The position numbers and the translations under genes were made by a program. From the NCBI GenBank assembly GCA_965198865.1, contig CBDAQA010000022.1, forward strand, positions 186,001 to 250,000: a stretch of 64,000 nt of DNA, written 5' to 3'. Positions 20,395-28,170 of this stretch are shown here, piece after piece (position 1 is the stretch's first letter; each line of letters opens with the position of its first letter). Source of the stretch: CBDAQA01 sp965198865. GTDB lineage: Bacteria; Planctomycetota; Phycisphaerae; Tepidisphaerales; Tepidisphaeraceae. The notes under the pieces were generated by a model, which saw only the letters and a list, made by a program, of their open reading frames with translations, did no database searches and was not told where the DNA came from.

Positions 20395-20817
20395 ATGCCA
20401 CTGATGCCCAAGCGGGTGAAGTTCCGCAAGACCCAGCGCGGCAAGAACCGCGGCAACGCCAGCCGCGGTAACACCGTGGCGTTCGGCGAGTACGGCCTGC
20501 AGGCGCTGGAACACGTCTGGGTCACCGCCAAGCAGATCGAGGCTGGGCGCGTCGCCGCGGGGCACTACCTGCGCCGCGAGGGCCGCGTGTTCATCCGCAT
20601 CTTCCCGCACAAGCCGGTCTCGGCCAAGCCGTTGGAAGTACGCATGGGCAGCGGCAAGGGCGAGCCGGAATTCTGGTGCGCCGTCGTGAAGCCCGGCACC
20701 ATGCTGTTCGAGATCAGCGGCGTCGACGAGGTGACGGCCAAGAAGGCCCTGGCCCGCGTCGCGTTCAAGATGCCGACGGCCTGTCGATTCGTACACCGCC
20801 GCCAAGCCGTCGCCTAA
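20395..20817 (+). CDS. rplP: 50S ribosomal protein L16
   Basis: The protein has 140 residues, near the A-site of the 50S subunit. The frame opens LMPKRVKFRKTQRGKNRGNA and carries EHVWVTAKQIEAGRVA, RRVFIRIFPHKP-like EGRVFIRIFPHKPVSAKPLE and the MGSGKGEPEFWCAVVKPG block. The first ATG is kept because the family often begins with a short ML-MPKR. rpmC follows after 21 bases. Confidence 0.97.
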   Translation: MPLMPKRVKFRKTQRGKNRGNASRGNTVAFGEYGLQALEHVWVTAKQIEAGRVAAGHYLRREGRVFIRIFPHKPVSAKPLEVRMGSGKGEPEFWCAVVKPGTMLFEISGVDEVTAKKALARVAFKMPTACRFVHRRQAVA

Positions 20818-20838
20818 AGTGCCGCGGGGAGAACCGCC

Positions 20839-21057
20839 ATGAAGACCAAAGACATCAAAGACAAGGCCGACGCCGACCTGCTGCGTGAAGTGGCCGAGAA
20901 GCGGAAGCAGCTGTTCGACCTGCGGACGCAGGCCGTGACGGAGAAGCTGGAAGACCCGACGCAGCTGGGCAAGGCCCGGCGCGACATCGCCCGGATCAAG
21001 ACGGTGATCCGCCAGCGGCAGCTCGCCGCGGCCAAGACCGCCGCCCCGGCGAAGTGA
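20839..21057 (+). CDS. rpmC: 50S ribosomal protein L29
   Basis: The protein has 72 residues, a two-helix protein near the exit tunnel. DADLLREVAEKRKQLFDLRT, then LEDPTQLGKARRDIARIKTV and IRQRQLAA match the family. GGGGAG lies about 10 bases before the ATG. rpsQ starts 55 bases later. Confidence 0.95.
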   Translation: MKTKDIKDKADADLLREVAEKRKQLFDLRTQAVTEKLEDPTQLGKARRDIARIKTVIRQRQLAAAKTAAPAK

Positions 21058-21112
21058 CGAGAGCGCAACGAAGATCGCGACGACCGACCGACCCCTGACC
21101 TGACGAACGACC

Positions 21113-21466
21113 ATGGCTGACACGCAGACCACCACCGAGACCAAGCCCGCAGCGGACCGAGCCGAACTGCGGACGATCCAGGGCGTCGTCGCCTCCGATA
21201 AGGGCGACAAGACGATCAAGGTCGTCGTCAACTACCAGACGAAGCACGCGAAGTACGGCAAGTACCTCAAGCGGCGCAGCGTTCTCCACGCCCACGACGA
21301 GAAGAACGACGCGAAGGAGGGCGACACGGTGGAGATCGCCGAGTGCCGGCCCCTGAGCAAGACCAAGCATCACCGCCTGCTGCGGATCGTCCAGCGTGGC
21401 AACGAGCGGGCCGTCCAGGTGTCGGCCGAGGAAGTGATGACCGGGAAGGCTCCCGAGGCTCGCTGA
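21113..21466 (+). CDS. rpsQ: 30S ribosomal protein S17
   Basis: The protein has 117 residues, longer than the usual 80-90 because of a 20-residue Thr/Ala-rich N-terminal extension and a C-terminal tail (VQVSAEEVMTGKAPEAR). The OB-fold core is typical: IQGVVASDKGDKTIKVVV, KYGKYLKRRSVLHAHDEKND and GDTVEIAECRPLSKTKHHRL. It binds 16S rRNA early in 30S assembly. Confidence 0.96.
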   Translation: MADTQTTTETKPAADRAELRTIQGVVASDKGDKTIKVVVNYQTKHAKYGKYLKRRSVLHAHDEKNDAKEGDTVEIAECRPLSKTKHHRLLRIVQRGNERAVQVSAEEVMTGKAPEAR

Positions 21467-21470
21467 TTTT

Positions 21471-21540
21471 CGTGGCACGGGCTACCAGCCGTGATTCGGA
21501 CACTCAGAAACAGGACCACGGGCTGGTAGCCCGTGCCACG
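21471..21540. repeat. Paired palindrome P2 (CACGGGCT family), rpsQ-rplN
   Basis: CGTGGCACGGGCTACCAGCC (21471-21490) and its inverted copy CACGGGCTGGTAGCCCGTG (21517-21535, continuing to 21540) flank a 25-base middle. Each unit is nearly self-complementary and the pair is also inverted. The right unit ends three bases before the rplN ATG. Confidence 0.87.
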
Positions 21541-21543
21541 GAA

Positions 21544-21930
21544 ATGATTCAGCAACAGACCTACGTCGACATCTGCGACAACACCGGCGCCAAGGAAGCG
21601 ATGTGCATCAAGGTGCTCCGCGGCTCCAGCAGCAAGGGCAAGTTCAAGCGGAAGGTGGCGCACGTCGGCGACATCATCATCGGCGTGGTGAAGAAGGCGC
21701 TGCCGGCGGGCGAGATCAAGGACGGCGAGATCATCCGCTGCGTGATCGTCCGCACGAAGCAGCCGACCATGCGGCCCGACGGCAGCTACGTCCGGTTCGA
21801 CAACAACGCCGCCGTCGTGATCGACAAGGACAACAACCCGCGCGGCACCCGCATCTTCGGGGCCGTCGCCCGCGAGCTCCGCGAGAAGAACTTCATGAAG
21901 ATCGTCTCGCTCGCGAGCGAGGTCGTCTAA
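21544..21930 (+). CDS. rplN: 50S ribosomal protein L14
   Basis: The protein has 128 residues, at the subunit interface (bridge B8). IQQQTYVDICDNTGAKEAM and KRKVAHVGDIIIGVVKKALP are typical, as is the C-terminal NFMKIVSLASEVV. I set the start at 21544, where L14 homology begins; the frame is open upstream to 21343 only because it crosses the palindrome. No Shine-Dalgarno sequence is visible. Confidence 0.96.
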   Translation: MIQQQTYVDICDNTGAKEAMCIKVLRGSSSKGKFKRKVAHVGDIIIGVVKKALPAGEIKDGEIIRCVIVRTKQPTMRPDGSYVRFDNNAAVVIDKDNNPRGTRIFGAVARELREKNFMKIVSLASEVV

Positions 21931-21934
21931 GAGC

Positions 21935-22025
21935 GTTATTTGTTACTGGTTACTTGTTACTGGTGTGTGCCGGCGTAAGTCGCCTGAGCCCCAAACGTAA
22001 CAAGTAACAAATAACCAGGAACCAG
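21935..22025. repeat. Heptamer inverted repeat H3, rplN-rplX
   Basis: The left arm (21935-21963) uses TTACTGG and TTACTTG words; the right arm (21997-22025) uses GTAACAA twice, then ATAACCA and GGAACCA. The middle is about 33 bases. The words are the same as in H1, three kilobases away, although other gaps between them use different words. The arm ends two bases before the rplX ATG and contains its only AGGA. Confidence 0.86.
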
Positions 22026-22027
22026 CC

Positions 22028-22363
22028 ATGGCACAACGAATCAAGACAGGCGATACCGTGATGGTGATCGCGGGCGCGAACAAGGGGTCGACCGGTCGCG
22101 TACTGCGCATCCTGGCCGACGAGGTCAAGGGCGACAAGGTGATCGTCGAGGGCGTGAACCGCGTGTGGAAGCACGTGCGGCCGAGCCAGCAGAACCAGAA
22201 GGGCGGACGCATCCAGAAGGACGCCCCGATCCACATCAGCAACGTGATGCCGATCGACCCGGCGTCGGGGAAGCCGACGCGGGTGAAGTTCTCGGAGATC
22301 GACGGCAAGAAGCACCGCGTTGCCGTCCGCGGCGGGGCGGACCTGGGCGTCGTCGGGCGCTAG
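22028..22363 (+). CDS. rplX: 50S ribosomal protein L24
   Basis: The protein has 111 residues, an early assembly protein at the exit tunnel. The KOW motif is GDTVMVIAGANKGSTGRVLR; VEGVNRVWKHVRPSQQNQKG and VMPIDPASGKPTRVKF also fit the family. The start lies directly after a heptamer hairpin, and another hairpin follows the stop. Confidence 0.96.
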   Translation: MAQRIKTGDTVMVIAGANKGSTGRVLRILADEVKGDKVIVEGVNRVWKHVRPSQQNQKGGRIQKDAPIHISNVMPIDPASGKPTRVKFSEIDGKKHRVAVRGGADLGVVGR

Positions 22364-22367
22364 TGGC

Positions 22368-22451
22368 GTTGTGAGTGGTGAGTTCTGAGTCGGAAGACTA
22401 GAACGGATCCGCCGAACTCGAAACTCTGAACTCAACACTCAGAACTCCAAC
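22368..22451. repeat. Heptamer inverted repeat H4, rplX-rplE
   Basis: The left arm (22368-22391) reads GTGAGTG, GTGAGTT, CTGAGTC. The right arm (22414-22451) reads GAACTCG, AAACTCT, GAACTCA, ACACTCA, GAACTCC. The arms pair around a 22-base middle. Here a normal GAGG for rplE lies after the arm. Confidence 0.84.
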
Positions 22452-22461
22452 TGAGGCAGTC

Positions 22462-23169
22462 ATGGCAGAAGACAAGAAGAACAAGGGCCACAAGCCCAGC
22501 GAGGCAGAGATCGCCGCCCGCAAGGCGGCGAAGAAGGCCAAGGTCGACGTGGAGAACGTCGCGGAAGAGACGACCGCGTCGGAGCCGGCCCCGCCGGCCC
22601 GGCTGATTGGTCACTACCGCGAGACCGTGGTCCCGCAGTTGAAGGAGAAGTTCGGCTTCGCCAACACGATGGCCACGCCGCGGTTGGAGAAGATCGTGAT
22701 CTCCATGGGCCTGGGCAAGATCGCCACCAGCGGGGGCGCCGATGCCAAGGCCAAGTTCGAGCAGGCCGAGAAGGAGCTCGCCACCATCGCCGGTCAGAAG
22801 CCGGTGCGGTGCAAGGCCAAGAAGAGCGTCGCGAACTTCAAGGTTCGCGAGGGCCAGGAGACCGGGCTGAAGGTGACGCTGCGGGGCGGCCGGATGTACG
22901 AGTTCCTGGACCGGATGATCTCGCTGGCGTTCCCGCGGGTGAAGGACTTCCGCGGGCTGGACCCCAACGGGTTCGACAAGAGCGGGAACTACAACTTCGG
23001 GTTCACCGAGCAGACGGTGTTCCCCGAGGTGGACGGGGCGTCGGTCACGTTCCAGCAGGGCATGAACATCACGATGGTGACGACGGCGGCCTCGCCGGAC
23101 CACGGTCGTGAGCTGCTCCGCGGGTTCGGGTTCCCGTTCCGCGAGAAGTCGCAGCTCGAGGGTCGCTGA
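22462..23169 (+). CDS. rplE: 50S ribosomal protein L5
   Basis: The protein has 235 residues, against about 180 in most bacteria. The first 45 or so residues are a Lys/Ala/Glu-rich extension before the family start RLIGHYRETVVPQLKEKFG. Then come MATPRLEKIVISMGLGK, KKSVANFKVREGQETGLKVT and the C-terminal GFPFREKSQLEGR. L5 binds 5S rRNA and touches P-site tRNA. The ATG has GAGG upstream, so the extension is probably real. Confidence 0.96.
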   Translation: MAEDKKNKGHKPSEAEIAARKAAKKAKVDVENVAEETTASEPAPPARLIGHYRETVVPQLKEKFGFANTMATPRLEKIVISMGLGKIATSGGADAKAKFEQAEKELATIAGQKPVRCKAKKSVANFKVREGQETGLKVTLRGGRMYEFLDRMISLAFPRVKDFRGLDPNGFDKSGNYNFGFTEQTVFPEVDGASVTFQQGMNITMVTTAASPDHGRELLRGFGFPFREKSQLEGR

Positions 23170-23178
23170 GGAAGAGCC

Positions 23179-23240
23179 GGGAGTCTTGAGTCGGGAGTCC
23201 CGAGTTGACTCCCGACTCCCGACTCTCAACTCCCAACTGG
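23179..23240. repeat. Heptamer inverted repeat H5, rplE-rpsN
   Basis: The left arm (23179-23206) reads CTTGAGT, CGGGAGT, CCCGAGT. The right arm (23207-23240) reads GACTCCC twice, then GACTCTC, AACTCCC and AACTGGA. The arms almost touch, giving a compact long hairpin. The right arm ends eight bases before the rpsN ATG. Confidence 0.86.
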
Positions 23241-23248
23241 ATTACAAG

Positions 23249-23518
23249 ATGGCCACCAAAGCCTGGGTCGCAAAACAACACCGTCGCGAGGCGATCGTCG
23301 AGAAGTACGCCGAGCGTCGGCGGCAGCTGAAGGCGGAGAAGAACTACGCCGCGCTGGCGCGGCTGCCGCGGGACTCGAGCCCGACCCGTTCGCACCTGCG
23401 GTGCGAGCTGACCGGCCGCGCTCACGGGTGCCTGCGGAAGTTCAAGATCTCCCGCATCATGCTCCGCGAGCTGGCCCTGGGCGCGAAGATCCCGGGCATG
23501 AAGAAGGCGAGCTGGTAA
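23249..23518 (+). CDS. rpsN: 30S ribosomal protein S14
   Basis: The protein has 89 residues and is the long, zinc-free form of S14: it lacks the CxxC pairs and ends RIMLRELALGAKIPGMKKAS-W. The start TKAWVAKQHRREAIVEKYAE and the core RCELTGRAHGCLRKFKIS are typical. The frame is open far upstream, but homology sets the start at 23249. Confidence 0.95.
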   Translation: MATKAWVAKQHRREAIVEKYAERRRQLKAEKNYAALARLPRDSSPTRSHLRCELTGRAHGCLRKFKISRIMLRELALGAKIPGMKKASW

Positions 23519-23523
23519 GTCCA

Positions 23524-23587
23524 GTAGCACGGGCTACCAGCCCGTGTTTCCCGAACACAGAATCACGGGCTGGTAGCCCGTGTCACG
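23524..23587. repeat. Paired palindrome P3 (CACGGGCT family), rpsN-rpsH
   Basis: CACGGGCTACCAGCCCGTG (23528-23546) and CACGGGCTGGTAGCCCGTG (23564-23582) are inverted copies of one another and each folds on itself with a three-base loop. Flanking bases extend the pairing. The right unit ends three bases before the rpsH ATG, with no separate ribosome binding site. Confidence 0.88.
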
Positions 23588-23590
23588 CGC

Positions 23591-23989
23591 ATGAACAACC
23601 AAGACCCCATCGCCGACATGCTGACCCGCATCCGGAACGCCAACCGCGTCGGCCGGCGGCTCGTCATGATCCCCAAGAGCAAGATCTGCTCGGGCATCGC
23701 CCAGGTCCTCAAGGACGAGGGGTACATCGAGCAGTTCGACACGATCGACGACGACCAGCAGGGCCAGCTGCGCGTCAAGCTGAAGTACACGCTGACCGGC
23801 GAGAAGGTGATCCACACCATCGACCGCTTCAGCAAGCCCGGCTGCCGCGTCTACCGCAGCGTTGACGAGCTGCCCAACGTGCTGAACGGCATGGGCATCT
23901 GCGTCGTCAGCACCAGCAAGGGCGTCATGAGCGACCGCCGGGCCCGCGAGGCGAACGTGGGCGGCGAGCTGCTGTGCACGGTCAGCTAA
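23591..23989 (+). CDS. rpsH: 30S ribosomal protein S8
   Basis: The protein has 132 residues. S8 organises the 16S central domain and in gammaproteobacteria represses the spc operon. QDPIADMLTRIRNANRVGRR opens the frame and GMGICVVSTSKGVMSDRRAR closes the conserved core. Length is normal. The preceding palindrome touches the start region. Confidence 0.97.
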   Translation: MNNQDPIADMLTRIRNANRVGRRLVMIPKSKICSGIAQVLKDEGYIEQFDTIDDDQQGQLRVKLKYTLTGEKVIHTIDRFSKPGCRVYRSVDELPNVLNGMGICVVSTSKGVMSDRRAREANVGGELLCTVS

Positions 23990-23991
23990 CC

Positions 23992-24070
23992 GAGTTGTGA
24001 GTGGAGAGTTGTGAGTTCCGAGTTGAACTGACAGCGTCCACCTCAGAACTCCGAACTCACCACTCAGAAC
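23992..24070. repeat. Heptamer inverted repeat H6, rpsH-rplF
   Basis: The left arm (23992-24024) reads GAGTTGT, GAGTGGA, GAGTTGT, GAGTTCC, GAGTTGA. The right arm (24042-24070) reads TCAGAAC, TCCGAAC, TCACCAC, TCAGAAC. The middle is about 17 bases. The word is of the GAGTT/GAACTC type shared with H2, H4, H8 and H10. Confidence 0.86.
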
Positions 24071-24080
24071 GAGCAGAGCC

Positions 24081-24635
24081 ATGAGCCGAATTGGAAAGAA
24101 GCCAGTCCCGACCGGAGCCGCGAAGGTCACGGTCAAGGATCACACGGTCAGCGTCGAGGGCCCCAAGGGCAAGCTGGAGCGCACGCTTCACCCCTTGGTG
24201 TCGGTCTCGCTGGACGCGGGCAAGAAGGAGCTGGTCGTCGTCCGTCAGGACGACAGCAAGGCCAGCCGCGCCCAGCACGGGACGGCCCGCGCCCTGCTCG
24301 CGAACATGATCGAGGGCGTCACCGCCGGGTACAAGAAGACGCTGGAGATCCAGGGCGTCGGGTACAAGGCCGAGGCGAAGGGCAAGAACCTCGTCCTGTC
24401 GGTTGGGTTCGCTAACCCCGTCACGCTGGAGGTTCCGATTGGCGTCGACATGAAGCTGGAGGGGGTCAACAAGATCCACCTCAGCGGGTCGGACAAGCAG
24501 AAGGTCGGCCAGTTCGCCAGCGACATCCGCCGCGTCCGCAAGCCCGAGCCGTACAAGGGCAAGGGCATCCGGTACGAGGGCGAGGCCGTCAAGATCAAGC
24601 CGGGCAAGGCGTTCGCCGGTGCCGGGGCGAAGTAA
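24081..24635 (+). CDS. rplF: 50S ribosomal protein L6
   Basis: The protein has 184 residues with the two L6 repeats, near the GTPase-associated centre. SRIGKKPVPTGAAKVTVKDH is the normal start, TLEIQGVGYKAEAKGKNLVL the central linker, and RKPEPYKGKGIRYEGEAVKI the C-terminal signature. rplR follows after 78 bases without an inverted repeat. Confidence 0.97.
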   Translation: MSRIGKKPVPTGAAKVTVKDHTVSVEGPKGKLERTLHPLVSVSLDAGKKELVVVRQDDSKASRAQHGTARALLANMIEGVTAGYKKTLEIQGVGYKAEAKGKNLVLSVGFANPVTLEVPIGVDMKLEGVNKIHLSGSDKQKVGQFASDIRRVRKPEPYKGKGIRYEGEAVKIKPGKAFAGAGAK

Positions 24636-24713
24636 CGACAGGGTTAGACATCAACTGCGGCCTCGAACCCAGGGCAGCACGCCCGAGCCGACGCCGCCAA
24701 AGGTTGAACGAAG

Positions 24714-25082
24714 ATGAACAAAGAGAAAGCCAAAGCGGTCCGCTTGCAGCGGCGGAAGTTCAGCGTCCGGAACGGACTGTTCGGCACGGCCGAGCGTCCC
24801 CGGCTGAGCGTGTTCCGCAGCGACAAGCACATCTACGCCCAGGTCATCGACGACATGGCTGGCAAGACGTTGGCGGCCGTCGCCTCGACGGTCGGCGAGG
24901 TCCGGGGCGAACTGGCCAACGGCGGGAACATCGCCGCGGCCAAGAAGGTCGGCCTGGCGATCGCCGAGAAGGCGAAGTCGGCCGGCGTGACCAAGGTGCA
25001 GTTCGACCGCGGCGGTCGCAAGTACCACGGCCGGATCAAGGCCCTCGCCGACGCCGCCCGCGAGGGCGGGCTGCAGTTCTGA
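24714..25082 (+). CDS. rplR: 50S ribosomal protein L18
   Basis: The protein has 122 residues and carries 5S rRNA with L5. RRKFSVRNGLFGTAERPRLS and VFRSDKHIYAQVIDDMAGKT fit, as does the C-terminal VQFDRGGRKYHGRIKALADA. The N-terminal start NKEKAKAVRLQRR is somewhat divergent but normal in length. Confidence 0.96.
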   Translation: MNKEKAKAVRLQRRKFSVRNGLFGTAERPRLSVFRSDKHIYAQVIDDMAGKTLAAVASTVGEVRGELANGGNIAAAKKVGLAIAEKAKSAGVTKVQFDRGGRKYHGRIKALADAAREGGLQF

Positions 25083-25085
25083 TGA

Positions 25086-25167
25086 CCGTCAGTTGTTCGT
25101 TGTCAGTCGTCAGTTGATGACGCGACCCGCGGGCAACCCACAACTGACCCCTGACAACTGACCACGG
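25086..25167. repeat. Heptamer inverted repeat H7, rplR-rpsE
   Basis: The left arm (25086-25116) reads CCGTCAG, TTGTTCG, TTGTCAG, TCGTCAG. The right arm (25134-25167) reads CAACTGA, CCCCTGA, CAACTGA, CCACGGA. The word (TTGTCAG/CTGACAA) is not used in the other gaps, yet period and arrangement are the same. Confidence 0.86.
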
Positions 25168-25177
25168 ACGAACAGCA

Positions 25178-25927
25178 ATGGCTGAAGAGACTATCCAGAG
25201 CAGCGAGCAGACCCCAGCCACCAGCGAGCCGGCCGTCCAGGCCCCGGCCACCGAGGCCCCGGCCGGCATCGCGCCGACCCACTCGACCGGCGGCGCCGGT
25301 GGGGGCGGGGGCGGCGGTGGTGGTGGGTTCGGCGGTGGCGGCGGCGGTGGCAACCGCGGCGGTGGCCGCGGCGGGCCGCAGGGCGGCAACCGGGGTGGCC
25401 CGCGCCGCAACAACCGCGAGCGCGAGCCGGAAGAGGGTGGCATCGAATCGGCCGTCGTCCGGATCTATCGCTGCTCGAAGGTCGTCAAGGGCGGCCGGAC
25501 GTTCAGCTTCGGCGCGCTCGTCGTCGCCGGCGACCGCAAGGGGAACATCGGCATCGGATACGGCAAGGCCAACGAGGTCCCGCCCGCCGTTGAGAAGGCC
25601 ACCAAGGACGCCCGTAAGGCGATGTTCAAGGTGAACCTGAAGGGCACGACGATCCCGCACCAGGTCAAGGGTACCAGCGGCGCCAGCAGCGTCGTTCTGG
25701 CACCGGCCCGCCCGGGCACCGGCGTCACCGCCGGCAAGTCGGTCCGCCCCTGCCTGGAGCTGGCCGGCATCACCGACATCCTGACCAAGGCGTACGGCTC
25801 CACGAGCCCGAAGAACCTGGTCAAGGCCACGCTGGCCGCCCTGAAGCAGCTGCAGAACCGCGACCAGGTCGAGCGGATCCGCGGCGTGATGCTGGAGAAG
25901 TCGGCCGGCGAGCTGGTGACGGCCTAA
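25178..25927 (+). CDS. rpsE: 30S ribosomal protein S5 with Gly-rich extension
   Basis: The protein has 249 residues, about 80 more than usual. Residues 1-35 are Ala/Pro/Glu-rich and about 36-72 nearly pure Gly with Arg and Asn (an RGG-like tract), then the family core starts at ESAVVRIYRCSKVVKGGRTF. FSFGALVVAGDRKGNIGIGY, GKANEVPPAVEKATKDARKA and IPHQVKGTSGASSVVLAPA follow. S5 acts in decoding fidelity. The Gly/Arg tract could bind RNA, which is inference. Confidence 0.96.
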   Translation: MAEETIQSSEQTPATSEPAVQAPATEAPAGIAPTHSTGGAGGGGGGGGGGFGGGGGGGNRGGGRGGPQGGNRGGPRRNNREREPEEGGIESAVVRIYRCSKVVKGGRTFSFGALVVAGDRKGNIGIGYGKANEVPPAVEKATKDARKAMFKVNLKGTTIPHQVKGTSGASSVVLAPARPGTGVTAGKSVRPCLELAGITDILTKAYGSTSPKNLVKATLAALKQLQNRDQVERIRGVMLEKSAGELVTA

Positions 25928-25950
25928 GCTACACCGAAACGGACGCGAGT

Positions 25951-25968
25951 CGCACCCCTGGCGGTGCG
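25951..25968. repeat. Short hairpin, rpsE-rplO
   Basis: CGCACC (25951-25956) and GGTGCG (25963-25968) form a 6-bp stem with a 6-base loop in the 64-base gap. It is not of the heptamer or CACGGGCT type and may be chance. Confidence 0.35.
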
Positions 25969-25991
25969 GCGCTAGCGTGAAGGGATTCCCC

Positions 25992-26552
25992 ATGAGCATG
26001 GTTCACGAGATCACGACCGGTGCCCCGCGCAACAAGCTGCGGAAGCGCAAGGGTCGGGGCGAGTCGTCGGGTCACGGCAAGACATCGGGCCGCGGCAACA
26101 AGGGCTCCAAGGCCCGCAACGGCAAGTACATCAAGCCGGGCTACGAGGGTGGCCAGACGCAGATCTTCCGCCGGCTGCCCAAGCGTGGGTTCAGCAACGA
26201 GAACTTCGAGCGCCGCTTCTACATCGTCAACCTGGCCGACCTGGCCAAGTTTGACGAGGGCTCGACGGTAGACGGCATTGCCCTCGAGGCGGCCGGGTAC
26301 ATCCCGGACCAGAAGCTGCCGGTGAAGATCCTCGGCGAGGGCGACTTCTCGAAGAAGCTGACCATCGTGGCCGGCAAGTACAGCAAGTCGGCACACGAGA
26401 AGATCACCGCGGTGGGCGGGACGGCCCAGAACCTCAAGGGCGAGGCGTTCGAGTTCCCGAAGGTGAAGAAGAAGTTCGTCAAACGGGACGGCCCGCGGGT
26501 GGGCAAGTTGCCACCCGCCGAGGCGGAAACCGCCGCGGCCGAGAGCAAGTGA
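25992..26552 (+). CDS. rplO: 50S ribosomal protein L15
   Basis: The protein has 186 residues with a C-terminal Ala/Glu tail. The N-terminal glycine-rich arm is RKRKGRGESSGHGKTSGRGN, followed by FEGGQ-like YEGGQTQIFRRLPKRGFSN. I start at 25992 because AAGGGA lies about 8 bases upstream; a GTG at 25977 is possible. L30 (rpmD), which normally sits between rpsE and rplO, is absent. Confidence 0.95.
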   Translation: MSMVHEITTGAPRNKLRKRKGRGESSGHGKTSGRGNKGSKARNGKYIKPGYEGGQTQIFRRLPKRGFSNENFERRFYIVNLADLAKFDEGSTVDGIALEAAGYIPDQKLPVKILGEGDFSKKLTIVAGKYSKSAHEKITAVGGTAQNLKGEAFEFPKVKKKFVKRDGPRVGKLPPAEAETAAAESK

Positions 26553-26561
26553 TTGATCGCC

Positions 26562-26587
26562 GCGGGCGGGTCGAACGACCCGCCCGC
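26562..26587. repeat. Perfect 12-bp palindrome, rplO-secY
   Basis: GCGGGCGGGTCG (26562-26573), two bases AA, then CGACCCGCCCGC (26576-26587). No T-run follows, so it is not a classical terminator in front of secY; it may slow the polymerase or stabilise the upstream message. Confidence 0.7.
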
Positions 26588-26613
26588 AGTTCCAAACTCG
26601 GCGAGAGACTTCG

Positions 26614-28059
26614 ATGAATGGTAGTCAAGGCCGTCTCGGGCTGCGTTCGGTGTTCGGCGCGCTCGAGGGTGTCAGTTCGATCGTCCGCGCGTCGGTGCAG
26701 ATCTTCAAGGTGCCCGAGCTGCGCAACAAGGTGCTGTTCACCCTGTTCCTGCTGGCCATCTACCGCATCGGCTTCTGGGTCCCGTTGCCGGGCGTGGACC
26801 AGTCGAAGCTGAACAAGATGCAGAAGCTGCACCAGACCGACACCAGCGCCGCCGGCCGGATCGCCAGCTACGTGTCGCTGTTCTCCGGCGGCACGCTGGG
26901 GCAGAGCACGGTGTTCGGCCTGGGCGTGATGCCCTACATCTCGGCCTCGATCATCTTCCAGCTGCTGGGCACGGTGGTGCCGTCGCTGGAGAAGCTGCAG
27001 AAGGAGGGCGAAACCGGCCGGAAGAAGATCCAGGAGTGGACGCGGTACGCCACCGTCCCGCTGTGCATCCTCCAGGCCATCATCTGGCTGGGGTACATGC
27101 AGAAGAGCGAGTTCGTCGTGCTGAAGTTCGGCCACGAGCACGCGACGGCGTTCTGGGCCGGCGGGATCACGCTGCTGACGGCCGGCTGCATCTTCCTGAT
27201 GTGGCTGGGCGAGCAGATCGACGAGTACGGCCTGGGCAACGGCGTCAGCCTGATCATCCTGGCCGGCATCGTGTCGCGCATGCCGGCGGCGATCCACCAG
27301 CTGATCTCGTCCACCGATCTCAGCGGTCACGCCCCGCCCGGCGCGATCACGCTGGGCAAGATCTTCACGCTGCTGGTGCTGTTCGTCTTCATCATCATGG
27401 GGTCGATCCTGATCACCCAGGCCCAGCGGCGGATCCCCGTCCAGCAGGCCAAGTTCACCCGTGGCCGGCGCGTCTACGGCGGGGGCAAGCAGTTCCTGCC
27501 CCTGCGCGTGAACCACGGGGGCGTGATGCCGATCATCTTCGCGCAGTCGCTGATGCTGTTCCCCGGCACCGCCTTCGGCTGGGCCGACACCACCGTCTTC
27601 CAGGGCAAGAACCGCCTGATCTCGTTCCTGAACCAGGAGTTCCAGCGCGGGTCGTACATCTACGTGCTGACCGAACTGGTGATGATCTACTTCTTCGCCT
27701 ACTTCTGGACCACCGTCCAGTTCCAGCCGAAGGAGATGGCCACCCAGCTGCGCGACTACGGCAGCTTCATCCAGGGGCTGCGACCCGGCAAGCGGACGGC
27801 CGACTACCTCGAAGCGGTGATGATGCGGATCACCTACGTTGGTGCCGCGTTCCTTTGCATCGTCGCCGTCATCCCCACCGTCATCACCGCCTGGCTGCAG
27901 ATCGACCCGAGCATCACCTCGTTCCTCGGCGGCACCGGCCTGCTGATCGTCGTGAGCGTCGCCCTGGACATGGTCCAGCGCGTCGAGGCCAACCTGCTCA
28001 TGCGAAACTACAGCGGGTTCATGGGCCCCGGTGGAAAACGGATCAAGGGCCGCCAATAG
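26614..28059 (+). CDS. secY: Preprotein translocase subunit SecY
   Basis: The protein has 481 residues with ten predicted membrane helices, the channel of the Sec translocase. The first helix is KVLFTLFLLAIYRIGFWVPL, the plug region PGVDQSKL; GVMPYISASIIFQLLGTVVP and NHGGVMPIIFAQSLMLFPG are family signatures. It is somewhat longer than the usual 430-445, mainly in periplasmic loops. adk, often found after secY, is absent; map follows after a heptamer hairpin. A large antisense frame is a shadow. Confidence 0.97.
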   Translation: MNGSQGRLGLRSVFGALEGVSSIVRASVQIFKVPELRNKVLFTLFLLAIYRIGFWVPLPGVDQSKLNKMQKLHQTDTSAAGRIASYVSLFSGGTLGQSTVFGLGVMPYISASIIFQLLGTVVPSLEKLQKEGETGRKKIQEWTRYATVPLCILQAIIWLGYMQKSEFVVLKFGHEHATAFWAGGITLLTAGCIFLMWLGEQIDEYGLGNGVSLIILAGIVSRMPAAIHQLISSTDLSGHAPPGAITLGKIFTLLVLFVFIIMGSILITQAQRRIPVQQAKFTRGRRVYGGGKQFLPLRVNHGGVMPIIFAQSLMLFPGTAFGWADTTVFQGKNRLISFLNQEFQRGSYIYVLTELVMIYFFAYFWTTVQFQPKEMATQLRDYGSFIQGLRPGKRTADYLEAVMMRITYVGAAFLCIVAVIPTVITAWLQIDPSITSFLGGTGLLIVVSVALDMVQRVEANLLMRNYSGFMGPGGKRIKGRQ

Positions 28060-28066
28060 TGAGGGC

Positions 28067-28169
28067 GAGTTTTGAGCTGGGAGTTTGAGTTTTGAGTTGC
28101 AGGCGAACTGCGGCTCGTGGGCAGCCTCCCCCCTCGCCGAGCTCAGGTCTCCCAACTCAGAACTCCCGC
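28067..28169. repeat. Heptamer inverted repeat H8, secY-map
   Basis: The left arm (28067-28099) reads GAGTTTT, GAGCTGG, GAGTTT, GAGTTTT. The right arm (28139-28169) reads TCAGGTC, TCCCAAC, TCAGAAC, TCCCGCA. The 39-base middle is longer than in other gaps. The right arm ends one base before the map ATG and leaves no separate ribosome binding site. Confidence 0.82.
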
Positions 28170-28170
28170 A

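Noticed and set aside
24636..24713. A heptamer hairpin in the rplF-rplR gap, expected from its 78-base length
   Set aside because: I found neither tandem 7-base words nor complementary arms there. The map-rpmJ gap (78 bases) also lacks them.
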